This document shows, one piece after another, positions 1 to 8,303 of a stretch of 64,000 bases of DNA. Numbering within the stretch: position 1 is the first letter of the stretch; each line of letters opens with the position of its first letter. The notes under the pieces were generated by a model. It made no database searches. It saw only the letters and a list, made by a program, of their open reading frames with translations, and had not been told where the DNA came from. The DNA lies in the NCBI RefSeq assembly GCF_018885305.1, contig NZ_CP076544.1, forward strand, positions 3,038,001 to 3,102,000, given 5' to 3'. This DNA comes from Curtobacterium sp. L6-1. Lineage in GTDB: Bacteria > Actinomycetota > Actinomycetes > Actinomycetales > Microbacteriaceae. Both the position numbers and the translations under genes were made by a program.

Positions 1-2
1 AC

Positions 3-200
3 CTGATGCGCCACCTCGGGCAGGTGCTGTCCAAGCGCGACGTCATCGCGAACGTCTGGGACGACGACTTCGCGGGGGACCCGAACATCGTCGAGGTGTA
101 CGTCGGGCACCTCCGACGGACGGTCGACCGACCGTTCGGCCGGAACGCCATCGAGACCGTCCGCGGGGCCGGCTACCGCCTCGCCGCCGACGGTGGCTGA
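3..200 (+). CDS. OmpR/PhoB-family response regulator, C-terminal part (5' truncated by window)
   Basis: Only the last 66 or so residues are present. They match the winged-helix DNA-binding domain of OmpR/PhoB response regulators: the segment LSKRDVIANVWDDD is the turn and helix before the recognition helix, VEVYVGHLRRTVD lies in the recognition-helix region, and IETVRGAGYRL is the C-terminal beta-hairpin wing. The receiver domain lies upstream of the window. The stop codon overlaps the GTG start of the histidine kinase by 8 bases, so the two are co-translated as a two-component system. A direct-repeat site of the type bound by this family sits about 1.36 kb downstream, before the PepSY lipoprotein gene. 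Confidence 0.9.
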   Translation: MMRHLGQVLSKRDVIANVWDDDFAGDPNIVEVYVGHLRRTVDRPFGRNAIETVRGAGYRLAADGG

Positions 201-1530
201 CCGGTCGCGTCCGTCCCGCCGCCCCCGGTCCATCCGGGCGCGCGCGACGGGAGGCGCGGCACTCGTCGTCTTCGTCGCCCTCGTCCTCGGGGCGGTCGCG
301 TTCGTCGGGGTCCTCCGGACCTCGCTCGTCGACGGCGTGCGGTCGACCGCCGAGCAGGGCCTGGACAGCCTGACCGCCCGGGTCGAGGCGGACGGGACGG
401 CGGCCGTGCGCGCCGAGGACGACGACGTGCTCGCGCAGCTGCAGGACGGGGACGGCCGCGTGCTGGCCCGCGCGGAGGACAGCCCGGACCGGCCGCTCGC
501 CGCCGCCGAGGAGTCCCGGTACCGGCACGACGGCGAGCGGTGGCTGCTCGTCGCCGACGACGTGTCGCTCCCCGGCGGCGGGGACGGCGTGCTCGTCGTC
601 GGTGCGTCGCTCGAGGACGCCGACACCGCCACCCGGACGGTCACCGTGCTCGTGGCCGCCGCGGTCCCGGTCGTCGTGGCACTCATGTCGCTCGTGACCT
701 GGATCGTCGTCGGCCGCGCCCTCCGACCGGTCGACCGGATGCGCCGCGAGGTCGACGAGGTCGAGGGCACGAACCTGCACGCCCGCGTCGACGAACCGGG
801 CTCCGGGGACGAGGTCGACCGGCTCGCCGTGACCATGAACCGGATGCTCGGACGGCTCGAGGCGTCCCAGCAGGCACAGCGGCAGTTCGTGTCCGACGCC
901 TCACACGAGCTCCGGTCCCCGCTCGCCACGATCCGGCAGCACGCCGAGGTCGCCCGCGCGCACCCGGAGGTCACCGACACCCGGGAGCTGGCCGACGTGG
1001 TGCTCGACGAGGGAGCCCGACTGCAGGAGCTCGTCGAGTCGCTGCTCCTGCTCACGCGGGTGGACGAGCGCGGGCGCGAGCGGGACCGTGCGGTCGACCT
1101 CGACGACCTGGTCTTCGCGGAGGCGTCCCGGCCGCGGTCCGCGATGGCCGTCCCCATCGACGTGTCCGGCGTCGCTCCGGCCCGGGTGCGCGGCGACGAC
1201 CGGCTGCTCGGGCGGGTGGTGCGGAACCTCGTGGACAACGCGGTCCGGCACGCGGACCACGCGGTGGTCGTCACGCTCGCCGCCGACGGTGGGGCAGCTG
1301 TCCTGACCGTGGACGACGACGGGCGCGGTGTCCCTGAGGCCGACCGCGCCCGCGTCTTCGAGCGCTTCGTCCGGCTCGACGAGGGGCGGGCGCGTGATGC
1401 GGGCGGGTCCGGGCTGGGGCTCGCGATCGTCGACGCCGTCGTCCGCGGGCACGGCGGCAGCGTTGCGGTGTCCACGGCGCCCGGTGGCGGCGCCCGTTTC
1501 ACGGTGCGGCTGCCGGCCGAGCAGGACTGA
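193..1530 (+). CDS. Membrane sensor histidine kinase
   Basis: Sensor partner of the preceding response regulator. The 445-residue protein has an N-terminal membrane helix (about 21-42), an extracytoplasmic sensor region (about 43-148), a second membrane helix (about 149-173), and a HAMP linker. The phosphoacceptor box is SDASHELRSP, with the histidine near residue 238. The ATPase domain follows with N-box VRNLVDNAVRHA, G1 box VDDDGRGV and G2 box GSGLGLAIV. The start is GTG at 193, inside the end of the regulator gene, which means translational coupling. Architecture is the EnvZ/MprB-like class common in actinobacteria. The signal sensed is unknown; the downstream PepSY lipoprotein may be a target or accessory. 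Confidence 0.92.
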   Translation: MADRSRPSRRPRSIRARATGGAALVVFVALVLGAVAFVGVLRTSLVDGVRSTAEQGLDSLTARVEADGTAAVRAEDDDVLAQLQDGDGRVLARAEDSPDRPLAAAEESRYRHDGERWLLVADDVSLPGGGDGVLVVGASLEDADTATRTVTVLVAAAVPVVVALMSLVTWIVVGRALRPVDRMRREVDEVEGTNLHARVDEPGSGDEVDRLAVTMNRMLGRLEASQQAQRQFVSDASHELRSPLATIRQHAEVARAHPEVTDTRELADVVLDEGARLQELVESLLLLTRVDERGRERDRAVDLDDLVFAEASRPRSAMAVPIDVSGVAPARVRGDDRLLGRVVRNLVDNAVRHADHAVVVTLAADGGAAVLTVDDDGRGVPEADRARVFERFVRLDEGRARDAGGSGLGLAIVDAVVRGHGGSVAVSTAPGGGARFTVRLPAEQD

Positions 1531-1559
1531 CCGGGCACACCGGGGCCGGTCCCAGGGCG

Positions 1560-1576
1560 CTTCAGGTCTGCTTCAG
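1560..1576 (+). promoter_or_regulatory. Candidate response-regulator operator: two CTTCAG repeats 11 bp apart
   Basis: CTTCAG occurs at 1560-1565 and again at 1571-1576, an 11-bp period. One-turn-spaced direct repeats are the normal binding mode of OmpR/PhoB regulators (established for the family). The site is 24 bp before the ATG of the PepSY lipoprotein and 30 bp after the kinase gene, so the upstream two-component system may control the lipoprotein. Confidence 0.6.
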
Positions 1577-1599
1577 TGCCCGCGACCCAGGGTGGTCAC

Positions 1600-2238
1600 A
1601 TGCAGACCACGACGAAGACCACCGCCCGCCGCGTCGCCCTCCTCACCGCACTCCCCCTCGTCGGGGCCCTGGTGCTCGCCGGGTGCGCGACGGACGACGA
1701 CGACCGCGACGACATGGCCGCCCCCGCCGTCTCCGCCCCGGCTGCGTCCGCCCCGTCCGTCTCCGCGACCGAGGGCACCGGTACCGGTACGACCGCCGCC
1801 GACGGGAAGTCCCTCGCCGCCGCAGCCGCGACCGCACGCACGGCCGTCGGCTCGGGCACCGTCACCTCGATCGAGCAGGAGGCCGGCGGCACCTCGTGGG
1901 AGGTCGTCGTCGTCACCGCCGACGGCAACGAGCAGGAGGTGCACGTCGCCGCGGACGGGAAGCGCACCACCGCTGGTCCGACGAAGGAGACCTCGGACGC
2001 CGACGACGTCGCGGAGAACGAGCGGTTCGTCGAAGCCGCAGACCTCACGGTGTCCCAGGCCGCCTCACGTCTGACGGGGACGGTCGCGGGCACGGTCACC
2101 GAGCTCGGTCTCGACGACCACGCGGGCACCGTCGTCTGGGAGGGCGACGTCCTCGACGGCTCCGGCGCGACGCACAGCATCCGCATCGACGCCGGCAGCG
2201 GCAAGGTGCTCGCGAACAGCGTCGACACCGACGACTGA
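1600..2238 (+). CDS. PepSY-domain lipoprotein
   Basis: The likely start is ATG at 1600; an in-frame GTG at 1576 would put extra residues before the signal peptide. The N-terminus is a lipoprotein signal (basic start, hydrophobic run, lipobox LAGC with the cysteine near residue 28), followed by an Ala/Ser/Thr-rich linker. Two PepSY-like repeats can be seen: one around GTVTSIEQEAGGTSWEVVVV and one around GTVTELGLDDHAGTVVWEG, each with the usual helix plus beta-strand pattern and a trailing VHVAADGK or IRIDAGSGK. PepSY proteins are exported and often sit beside two-component systems, as here. The molecular role is not established; envelope stress or protease inhibition are possibilities. Confidence 0.85.
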   Translation: MQTTTKTTARRVALLTALPLVGALVLAGCATDDDDRDDMAAPAVSAPAASAPSVSATEGTGTGTTAADGKSLAAAAATARTAVGSGTVTSIEQEAGGTSWEVVVVTADGNEQEVHVAADGKRTTAGPTKETSDADDVAENERFVEAADLTVSQAASRLTGTVAGTVTELGLDDHAGTVVWEGDVLDGSGATHSIRIDAGSGKVLANSVDTDD

Positions 2239-2252
2239 CGCCCCCGACTGCG

Positions 2253-2334
2253 CGAGACGCCCCCGAGGACCCGGGCAGCCGACTCCGGCGGCGTCTCGTC
2301 GGTTCCGAGGCGTCCCGCAGACGCCGGCGTCTCG
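2253..2334. repeat. Cluster of GAGACGCC/GGCGTCTC intergenic repeats
   Basis: The 9-mer CGAGACGCC is at 2253-2261, and its complement GGCGTCTCG at 2290-2298 and 2326-2334. The first and second copies can pair as a loose stem. The same motif recurs on the far side of the next gene (3155-3241). It looks like a REP-type extragenic palindrome family. Confidence 0.6.
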
Positions 2335-2382
2335 CCACCCACCGCCTCCCGGCATCCGGGCAGCGGCAGTACCGTCGGCTGC

Positions 2383-3141
2383 GTGAGCACCGACACGCGC
2401 CCGAGCCCCCGCCGCCACCGAGCCCTGCGCGTCGGCGCGTGGGCCCTCGCCGTCCTGCTCGTCCTCGTGCTGGTGTTCCTCGTCTGGGCGCACGTCGTCA
2501 TGCAGGGAACCCGCTCGGCGGCACTCACCGTGTGGCGCGACGACCGGGTGTCCGTGCGGGACGCCGGCGACGCCGTGGTGATGACCCCGACCGGGACCGC
2601 GGACGGCGTCGGGATCGTGTTCGTGCCCGGCGCGAAGGTCGACCCGTACGCCTACATGGCGACCTTCCGGCAGGTGGTCGGTGACGGCACGACGGTCGTC
2701 ATCACGAAGCCGACGCTCAACCTCGCGTTCTTCGACACCCGACCGCTCTCCCGCTTCGAGGCGCACGCCCCCGGCGTCCGGACGTGGACGGTCGGGGGGC
2801 ACTCGCTCGGCGGGGTGCGGGCCTGCCAGCTCGCGGCGGGGCCCGACGTCGCGGGGCTGCTCCTCCTCGGCAGCTACTGCGCGAACGACCTCGCCGACAC
2901 CGACCTCGACGTGCTCAGCGTCTCGGGCTCGCGGGACGGCCTGTCGACGCCCGCGAAGGTCGCCGCGGCCCGCGACGAACTCCCTGCCTCCGCGACGTCG
3001 GTCGAGGTGCCGGGAGCGAACCACGCCGCCTTCGGTGCCTACGGCGCGCAGCCCGGCGACCAGCCGGCGACGGTCTCCCGGCGCGAGTCCGGGCAGGCGA
3101 TCACCGCCGCCGTCGAGCGCTGGGTCCGCGACCTCCGCTGA
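2383..3141 (+). CDS. Membrane-anchored alpha/beta hydrolase
   Basis: The 252-residue protein has a single N-terminal membrane helix (about residues 18-38), then an alpha/beta hydrolase fold of the dienelactone-hydrolase-like type. The nucleophile elbow is GGHSLGG; a later Asp sits near SGSRDGLSTP and the catalytic His in PGANHAAFG, giving a complete triad. The GTG start at 2383 lies 7 bases after TACCGT (2370-2375), a -10 hexamer, so the mRNA is probably leaderless. The substrate is not predictable. The gene is flanked on both sides by clusters of the same short palindromic repeat. Confidence 0.85.
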   Translation: MSTDTRPSPRRHRALRVGAWALAVLLVLVLVFLVWAHVVMQGTRSAALTVWRDDRVSVRDAGDAVVMTPTGTADGVGIVFVPGAKVDPYAYMATFRQVVGDGTTVVITKPTLNLAFFDTRPLSRFEAHAPGVRTWTVGGHSLGGVRACQLAAGPDVAGLLLLGSYCANDLADTDLDVLSVSGSRDGLSTPAKVAAARDELPASATSVEVPGANHAAFGAYGAQPGDQPATVSRRESGQAITAAVERWVRDLR

Positions 3142-3154
3142 GGGGGACACTCCG

Positions 3155-3241
3155 CGAGACGCCCCCGTCTGCAGACGGCGCCGCTGAGAACTCGAGACGC
3201 CGCCGGATTCGGCGGCGTCTCGGCCGTTCGGTGGCGTCTCG
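3155..3241. terminator. GAGACGCC repeat cluster with a 12-bp perfect hairpin
   Basis: CGAGACGCC is at 3155-3163 and 3193-3201; GGCGTCTCG is at 3214-3222 and 3233-3241. Positions 3193-3204 and 3211-3222 form a perfect 12-bp stem with a 6-base loop. It lies between two convergent genes, so it may be a bidirectional terminator built from the repeat family also present at 2253-2334. Confidence 0.65.
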
Positions 3242-3314
3242 GGCGGACGCGCGGTGCGTGGCGGACGCGGGGCGGGCCTCCAGGCCGGCAGCCGGGAGGC
3301 GCGACCCGCCTCCG

Positions 3315-4667
3315 TCAGTCGGCCTGCGTCCCTGCGGCGTCGCCCCCGCGACCCCGCGTCGCACGGGCGACGAAGTACAGCACGACGCCGACCGCCAGCA
3401 GGACCGCCGCGTACAGCCAGACCTGCCCGCTCTGCTGCGTCAGCAGCAGGATGCACGAGGCGACGCCGAGAACGGGCACGAACGTCCACACCCGGAAGTG
3501 CTCGTGCTCCACCTTGTCCCTGCGGAGCACGAGGACTGCGACGTTCGTGCTGATGAACACGAAGAGCAGCAGGAGCACGACCGTCTCGGCGAGCGTGCCG
3601 ACGTCGCCGACCAGGGTCAGTGCCATCGCGACGATCGTGGTTGCGACGATGGCGACCCACGGGGTCTTCCGCTTCGGCAGGACCTTCCCGAGCAGGCTCG
3701 GCAGCAGGCGCTGCTCGGCCATGCCGTAGGTCACCCGGCTCGCCATGATCATCGTGAGCAGGGCGCCGTTCGCGACGGCGACCAGGGCGATGATGCTGAA
3801 GACCCAGTCCGGGATCGGGACACCGGTCGCCCCGACGACGGCGAGCAGCGGACCGCTCGAGTCGGAGAGCTCCGACGCGGGCAGGGCGATCGAGCTGGCG
3901 AGGGCGACGAGCACGTAGACGACGCCCGCGGTGGCGAGGGACCCGAACAGCGCGCGGGGGTAGACCTTGGCGGGTTCGCGGACCTCCTCGGCGACGTTGG
4001 CCGAGGTCTCGAAGCCGACGAACGAGTAGTAGGCGACGATCGCGGCGCTGAGGGTGGCGAGGCCCGGGTTCGCCCCGGTCGGGAACGCACCCACGCGCGA
4101 GACGTCACCCCCGCCGCCGCCCATCATGACGGCGACCGCGACGATGACGATGACCAGACCGGACAGCTCGATGACCGTCATCACGACGTTGCTGCGGAGC
4201 GAGTCCGAGATGCCGCGGGCGTTCAGGCAGGCGACGAGCGCCAGGAACACGATCGCGGCCGGCACCGGCGGGACGTCGATGAACGTGCCGAGGTAGTCGC
4301 CGGCGAAGGCGAGGGACAGCCCGGCGGCGCTGGTCACACCGGCGGCGAGCATCGAGAAGCCGACCAGGAACGACACGAGCGGCACCTTGTAGGCGCGTTC
4401 GGCGAAGACCGCGGCACCACCGGCCTTCGGGTACTTCGTGACGAGTTCGGCGTAGGAGCCGGCGGTCAGCAGGGCGAGGAGCAGGGCGAGGACGAGCGGG
4501 GCCCAGAGCGCGCCGCCGACGTCCTTCGACAGCGTCCCCATCAGGGCGTAGATGCCCGCCCCGAGCACGTCGCCGAGGATGAAGAGGAACAGCAGCGGGC
4601 CGGTGATCGCCTGCTTCAGCTTGGAGCCGGTCCCGTCCTGCGGCGGAGCGGTGGTGTCGGTGGTCAT
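3315..4667 (-). CDS. APC-family amino acid permease
   Basis: The predicted 450-residue integral membrane protein has about 12 hydrophobic helices and fits the amino acid-polyamine-organocation superfamily. The first helix carries the typical GDVLGAGIYALMG glycine-rich unwound segment, and the conserved YSFVGFETSANVAEEVREP stretch (helix 6 and following loop) is a hallmark of this superfamily. Length is normal. The ATG at 4667 is preceded on its strand by GATGCT at 4675-4680, 7 bases upstream, suggesting a leaderless mRNA; an in-frame ATG four codons earlier is possible but lies in that hexamer. The substrate is unknown. It is divergent from the GH65 operon, with about 160 bp between the starts. 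Confidence 0.88.
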   Translation of the reverse strand: MTTDTTAPPQDGTGSKLKQAITGPLLFLFILGDVLGAGIYALMGTLSKDVGGALWAPLVLALLLALLTAGSYAELVTKYPKAGGAAVFAERAYKVPLVSFLVGFSMLAAGVTSAAGLSLAFAGDYLGTFIDVPPVPAAIVFLALVACLNARGISDSLRSNVVMTVIELSGLVIVIVAVAVMMGGGGGDVSRVGAFPTGANPGLATLSAAIVAYYSFVGFETSANVAEEVREPAKVYPRALFGSLATAGVVYVLVALASSIALPASELSDSSGPLLAVVGATGVPIPDWVFSIIALVAVANGALLTMIMASRVTYGMAEQRLLPSLLGKVLPKRKTPWVAIVATTIVAMALTLVGDVGTLAETVVLLLLFVFISTNVAVLVLRRDKVEHEHFRVWTFVPVLGVASCILLLTQQSGQVWLYAAVLLAVGVVLYFVARATRGRGGDAAGTQAD

Positions 4668-4748
4668 GAGCGCGAGCATCCCTGCTCGGGGCTGGGGAGG
4701 CGTCCAGATCCGCGTTCGACGGACCGCGTACGACCCTCCCGCCCGAGC

Positions 4749-4777
4749 GGGACAGCCGCCCGCCCCGGTCCTAGAGT
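4749..4777 (+). promoter_or_regulatory. Promoter of the beta-phosphoglucomutase/GH65 operon
   Basis: -35 GGGACA (4749-4754), 17-bp spacer, -10 TAGAGT (4772-4777). Transcription would start near 4784 and give a leader of about 44 bases containing the ribosome site GGAAGG (4814-4819). Confidence 0.55.
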
Positions 4778-4827
4778 GGGACGCGCAGCAACCCTGTTCG
4801 ACACCGCCACCCTGGAAGGCCCTCCCC

Positions 4828-5634
4828 ATGACGTCGTCGGATCGGCGAACCCCTGCACGTCTCGCTGACCAGCGCGCGCTCCTCTTCGACCTGGACGGTG
4901 TCCTCACGCCGACGGCCGAGGTGCACATGCGCGCCTGGAGCCGTCTGTTCACCCCGTACCTCGCCGCGCACGGTGCCGCTCCGTACACCGAGCAGGACTA
5001 CTTCGCGTACGTCGACGGCAAGCCCCGCTACGACGGTGTCCGCTCGCTGCTGCACGCCCGCGGCATCGACCTGCCCGAGGGCACCCCGGCGGACGACCCC
5101 GCCCTGGACACCGTCTGCGGGCTCGGCAACCGGAAGAACGCCGAGTTCACCGCCGAGCTCGAGGAGCACGGCGTGGCGCCGTACCCGGGCTCGCTGCGCT
5201 TCCTCACCGCGGCGATCGACGCCGGGTACGAGGTCGCCGTCGTGTCGAGCTCCGCGAACGCCCGGTCGGTCCTCGAGACCGCCGGCATCCTCGACCGCTT
5301 CGACGTCGTCGTCGACGGCGCGGTCGCCCGCCAGGACGGCCTCGCCGGCAAGCCCGCGCCCGACACCTACCTCGACGCCGCGACCCGCTTCGGCCTCACC
5401 GCCGCGCAGTGCGTCGTCGTCGAGGACGCCACGAGCGGGGTCGAGGCCGGCCGCAACGGCGCCTTCGGGCTCGTCGTCGGGGTCGACCGCGGCGCCGGGG
5501 CCGACGCCCTCCGCGCGCACGGGGCCGACCTCGTCGTGTCCGACCTCGCCGACCTGCTGCCCGACCTCGCCACCACGGTCGCCGGTGCGTCCGGCGCCGA
5601 CCAGCCTCCCGTCAACCCCCGGAAGACCGCATGA
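4828..5634 (+). CDS. Beta-phosphoglucomutase-like HAD hydrolase
   Basis: HAD-superfamily protein of 268 residues. Motif I is DLDGVLTPTAEVH (nucleophile D21, acid/base D23), which matches the beta-phosphoglucomutase class where the Thr-Ala-x-x-His stretch follows. Motif II is in VAVVSSSAN, motif III is the lysine of GKPAPDTY, and motif IV is VVEDATSGVEAG. It is followed, with ATGA start-stop overlap, by a GH65 phosphorylase. In such pairs the phosphorylase makes beta-glucose 1-phosphate and this enzyme converts it to glucose 6-phosphate. The start is ATG 4828, supported by GGAAGG upstream; longer readings of the frame enter the promoter region. Confidence 0.88.
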   Translation: MTSSDRRTPARLADQRALLFDLDGVLTPTAEVHMRAWSRLFTPYLAAHGAAPYTEQDYFAYVDGKPRYDGVRSLLHARGIDLPEGTPADDPALDTVCGLGNRKNAEFTAELEEHGVAPYPGSLRFLTAAIDAGYEVAVVSSSANARSVLETAGILDRFDVVVDGAVARQDGLAGKPAPDTYLDAATRFGLTAAQCVVVEDATSGVEAGRNGAFGLVVGVDRGAGADALRAHGADLVVSDLADLLPDLATTVAGASGADQPPVNPRKTA

Positions 5635-8138
5635 ACCCCATCACCGCAGACCCCCTCGACCGTGTCCGGTACCCGGTCGACGAGTGGGCCCTGATCGAGA
5701 CCGAGTACGCGGACGAGCAGGGCGTCGACGAGACGAACTTCGCCGTCGGCAACGGCTACCTCGGCCTGCGCGGCAACTTCGACGAGGGCCGTGGTGGCGT
5801 GCAGTACGGCACGTACGTCAACGGCTTCCACGAGACGTGGCCGATCCGGCACGCCGAGACCGCGTTCGGCTTCGCGAAGACCGGGCAGACGATCATCAAC
5901 GTCCCCGACGCCAAGGTCATCCGCCTGTACGTCGACGACGAGCCGCTCGTCCTGTCCGAGGCGGACATCCTGCGACACACCCGGCGGCTCGACTTCCGCG
6001 GCGGGTACCTGCTGCGCGAGACCGAGTGGTCGACGCCCTCCGGCAAGCGGGTCCTCATCCGCTCGCGACGCCTGGTGTCCTTCGTCGAGCGGCACCTCGC
6101 CGTCATCGACTACGAGGTCACGATGCTCGACCACGACGCCTCGGTGCTGCTGTCGAGCCAGGTGCTCAACCGCCAGGACGTCGCCGACGAGTACCACGCC
6201 GGCATGAAGGCCGCCGCCGCCGCGTTCGACCCGCGCAAGGCCGAGTCCTTCACGGACCGCGTGCTCCAGCCGCGACTGAAGCGGAACGCCGGGTCGCGCT
6301 CGCTGCTCGGGTACCAGGCGACGAGCTCCGGCATGACGATCTGCGTCGGCGTCGAGCACCGGATCGAGACCGAGAACAACTGGGACGAGACCTCGAGCAT
6401 CGAGGACGACCTCGCCAAGCACGTGTACCGCGTGCAGGCCAAGGCCGGCCAGCCGATCCGCCTCGTGAAGAGCATCGTCTACCACACCTCCCGTGGCGTC
6501 CCGGCCCGCGAACTGGCCGACCGCTGCGACCGCACGCTCGACCGGGCGAAGTACGAGACCGTCGAGGAGGTCTTCGGCCAGCAGCGCGCCTGGCTCGACG
6601 ACTACTGGGCGCGGTCCGACGTCGAGGTCGCCGGGCAGCCCGAGGTGCAGCAGGCCGTCCGGTGGAACCTGTTCCAGCTCGCGCAGGCCACCGCGCGGAC
6701 GGACGGCCACGGCATCGCGGCGAAGGGCGTCACTGGCTCCGGCTACGGCGGCCACTACTTCTGGGACATGGAGATCTACGTCCTGCCGTTCCTGTCGTAC
6801 ACGGCGCCGATCGTCGCCCGGAACGCGCTCCGCTTCCGCTACAACATGCTCGACGCCGCCCGGTCGCGCGCGCGTGAGCTGAACCAGCGCGGCGCCCTGT
6901 TCCCCTGGCGGACCATCAACGGCGAGGAGTCCAGCGCCTACTACGCGGCCGGCACCGCGCAGTACCACATCGACGCGGACATCGCGCATGCCCTCATGCA
7001 GTACGTGCGGGCCTCCGGCGACACCGACTTCCTCAAGCGCGGCGCGATCGACGTCCTCGTCGAGACGGCGCGGCTGTGGGAGGACCTGGGCTTCTGGCGG
7101 TCGAACGGCGACCAGAAGTTCCACATCGACGGCGTCACCGGGCCGGACGAGTACACGACGGTCGTCGACGACAACATGTACACGAACGTGATGGCGCGGG
7201 CGAACCTCTGGTCCGCCGTCAACGCGTGCCGCCAGCTCGCGGTCGACGACGCCGACGAGTACGCCCGCATGGTCCGACGCACGGGTCTCGACCACGAGGA
7301 GGTCGAGAACTGGGAGCGCGCGGCCGAGTCGATGGAGATCCCCTTCGACCCGCACCGCGGCATCCACCCGCAGGACGCGCAGTTCCTCGACAAGGAACTG
7401 TGGGACCTCGAGCGGACGCCGGAGTCGAAACGCCCGCTGCTCCTGCACTACCACCCGCTCGTCATCTACCGCTTCCAAGTGCTCAAGCAGGCCGACGTCG
7501 TGCTCGCGCTGTTCCTGCAGGGGCACGAGTTCACGCCGGCCGAGAAGCGCCGTGACTTCGACTACTACGACGCGCTCACCACGGGTGACTCGACGCTGTC
7601 CGCCGTGGTGCAGTCGATCATGGCCGCCGAGGTCGGGTACCACGAGCTCGCCGACCAGTACTTCCAGACCGCGCTGTACGTCGACCTGGCGGACCTGCAC
7701 GGCAACACCACCGACGGCGTGCACATCGCGTCGACCGGCGGCATCTGGGGGGCGCTCGTCAACGGCTTCGGCGGCATGCGCGACCACGGTGGCCGGCTGA
7801 GCTTCAACCCGCGGCTGCCGGTGGACTGGGACCGACTGACGTACCGGATCACGGTGCACGGCTCGCGGGTCCGCGTCGACCTGGCGCAGGACTCGCTGAC
7901 CTTCACCGTCGAGACCGGTGACGGCCTCGACGCCTGGGTGCACAACCAGCCGGTCCAGGTCCGGCCCGGTGAGCCGACGGTCGTACCGTTGCCGCACCAG
8001 GGCCCACGGATGAGCGGGCACGCGCCGACCACCAGCGACATCCAGGGGACGCTCCGTGCCGACGGATCGGTGATCACCGCCTCCATCCCGACGATCTCGC
8101 TGGAGCACGACCGCGAGGACGAGGACACCACCGCCTAG
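5631..8138 (+). CDS. Glycoside hydrolase family 65 disaccharide phosphorylase
   Basis: The 835-residue protein matches the GH65 layout: an N-terminal beta-sandwich (NFAVGNGYLGLRGNFDEG near the start), a linker, an (alpha/alpha)6 barrel and a small C-terminal beta domain. The catalytic acid motif is GPDEY, with the glutamate near residue 507. Other family signatures are YYRGTLFPWRT-like sequence (here NQRGALFPWRTINGEESS) and HIASTGGIW near the end. GH65 enzymes phosphorolyse maltose, trehalose, kojibiose or related alpha-glucosides to beta-glucose 1-phosphate. The exact sugar cannot be read from sequence. It overlaps the upstream beta-phosphoglucomutase gene by 4 bases, so the two form a complete route to glucose 6-phosphate in the cytoplasm. 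Confidence 0.93.
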   Translation: MNPITADPLDRVRYPVDEWALIETEYADEQGVDETNFAVGNGYLGLRGNFDEGRGGVQYGTYVNGFHETWPIRHAETAFGFAKTGQTIINVPDAKVIRLYVDDEPLVLSEADILRHTRRLDFRGGYLLRETEWSTPSGKRVLIRSRRLVSFVERHLAVIDYEVTMLDHDASVLLSSQVLNRQDVADEYHAGMKAAAAAFDPRKAESFTDRVLQPRLKRNAGSRSLLGYQATSSGMTICVGVEHRIETENNWDETSSIEDDLAKHVYRVQAKAGQPIRLVKSIVYHTSRGVPARELADRCDRTLDRAKYETVEEVFGQQRAWLDDYWARSDVEVAGQPEVQQAVRWNLFQLAQATARTDGHGIAAKGVTGSGYGGHYFWDMEIYVLPFLSYTAPIVARNALRFRYNMLDAARSRARELNQRGALFPWRTINGEESSAYYAAGTAQYHIDADIAHALMQYVRASGDTDFLKRGAIDVLVETARLWEDLGFWRSNGDQKFHIDGVTGPDEYTTVVDDNMYTNVMARANLWSAVNACRQLAVDDADEYARMVRRTGLDHEEVENWERAAESMEIPFDPHRGIHPQDAQFLDKELWDLERTPESKRPLLLHYHPLVIYRFQVLKQADVVLALFLQGHEFTPAEKRRDFDYYDALTTGDSTLSAVVQSIMAAEVGYHELADQYFQTALYVDLADLHGNTTDGVHIASTGGIWGALVNGFGGMRDHGGRLSFNPRLPVDWDRLTYRITVHGSRVRVDLAQDSLTFTVETGDGLDAWVHNQPVQVRPGEPTVVPLPHQGPRMSGHAPTTSDIQGTLRADGSVITASIPTISLEHDREDEDTTA

Positions 8139-8140
8139 GG

Positions 8141-8235
8141 CGGGGCTCCGCCCCGACCCGGCCGGGAGGCCCGCCCTCCGTCCGCCCCGCTGCCCGCCTC
8201 CGTCTGGACCACCGTCCAGCCGCCGGCGGGCAGCG
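8141..8235 (+). terminator. Two GC-rich hairpins after the GH65 gene
   Basis: A short stem CGGGGC/GCCCCG (8141-8146 with 8150-8155) follows the stop codon directly. A larger nested structure pairs 8188-8198 with 8225-8235 (11 bp) and, inside it, CTGGAC 8204-8209 with GTCCAG 8214-8219. Probably the operon terminator; there is no U-tract, as is usual in actinobacteria. Confidence 0.5.
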
Positions 8236-8303
8236 TGGTCTCCCGTGCCCCGCGGGCCGATGACGTCTCTCCCGGGTCACGACCGACGCGAGAGGAACAC
8301 ATC

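Noticed and set aside
2784..4868. 694-codon plus-strand frame running opposite the APC permease
   Set aside because: Low-complexity Arg/Asp/Gly-rich translation; the minus-strand permease has clear membrane helices and motifs.
5367..8108. 913-codon minus-strand frame opposite the GH65 gene
   Set aside because: Shadow of the GH65 coding strand: no recognisable domain, while the plus-strand frame has full family motifs.
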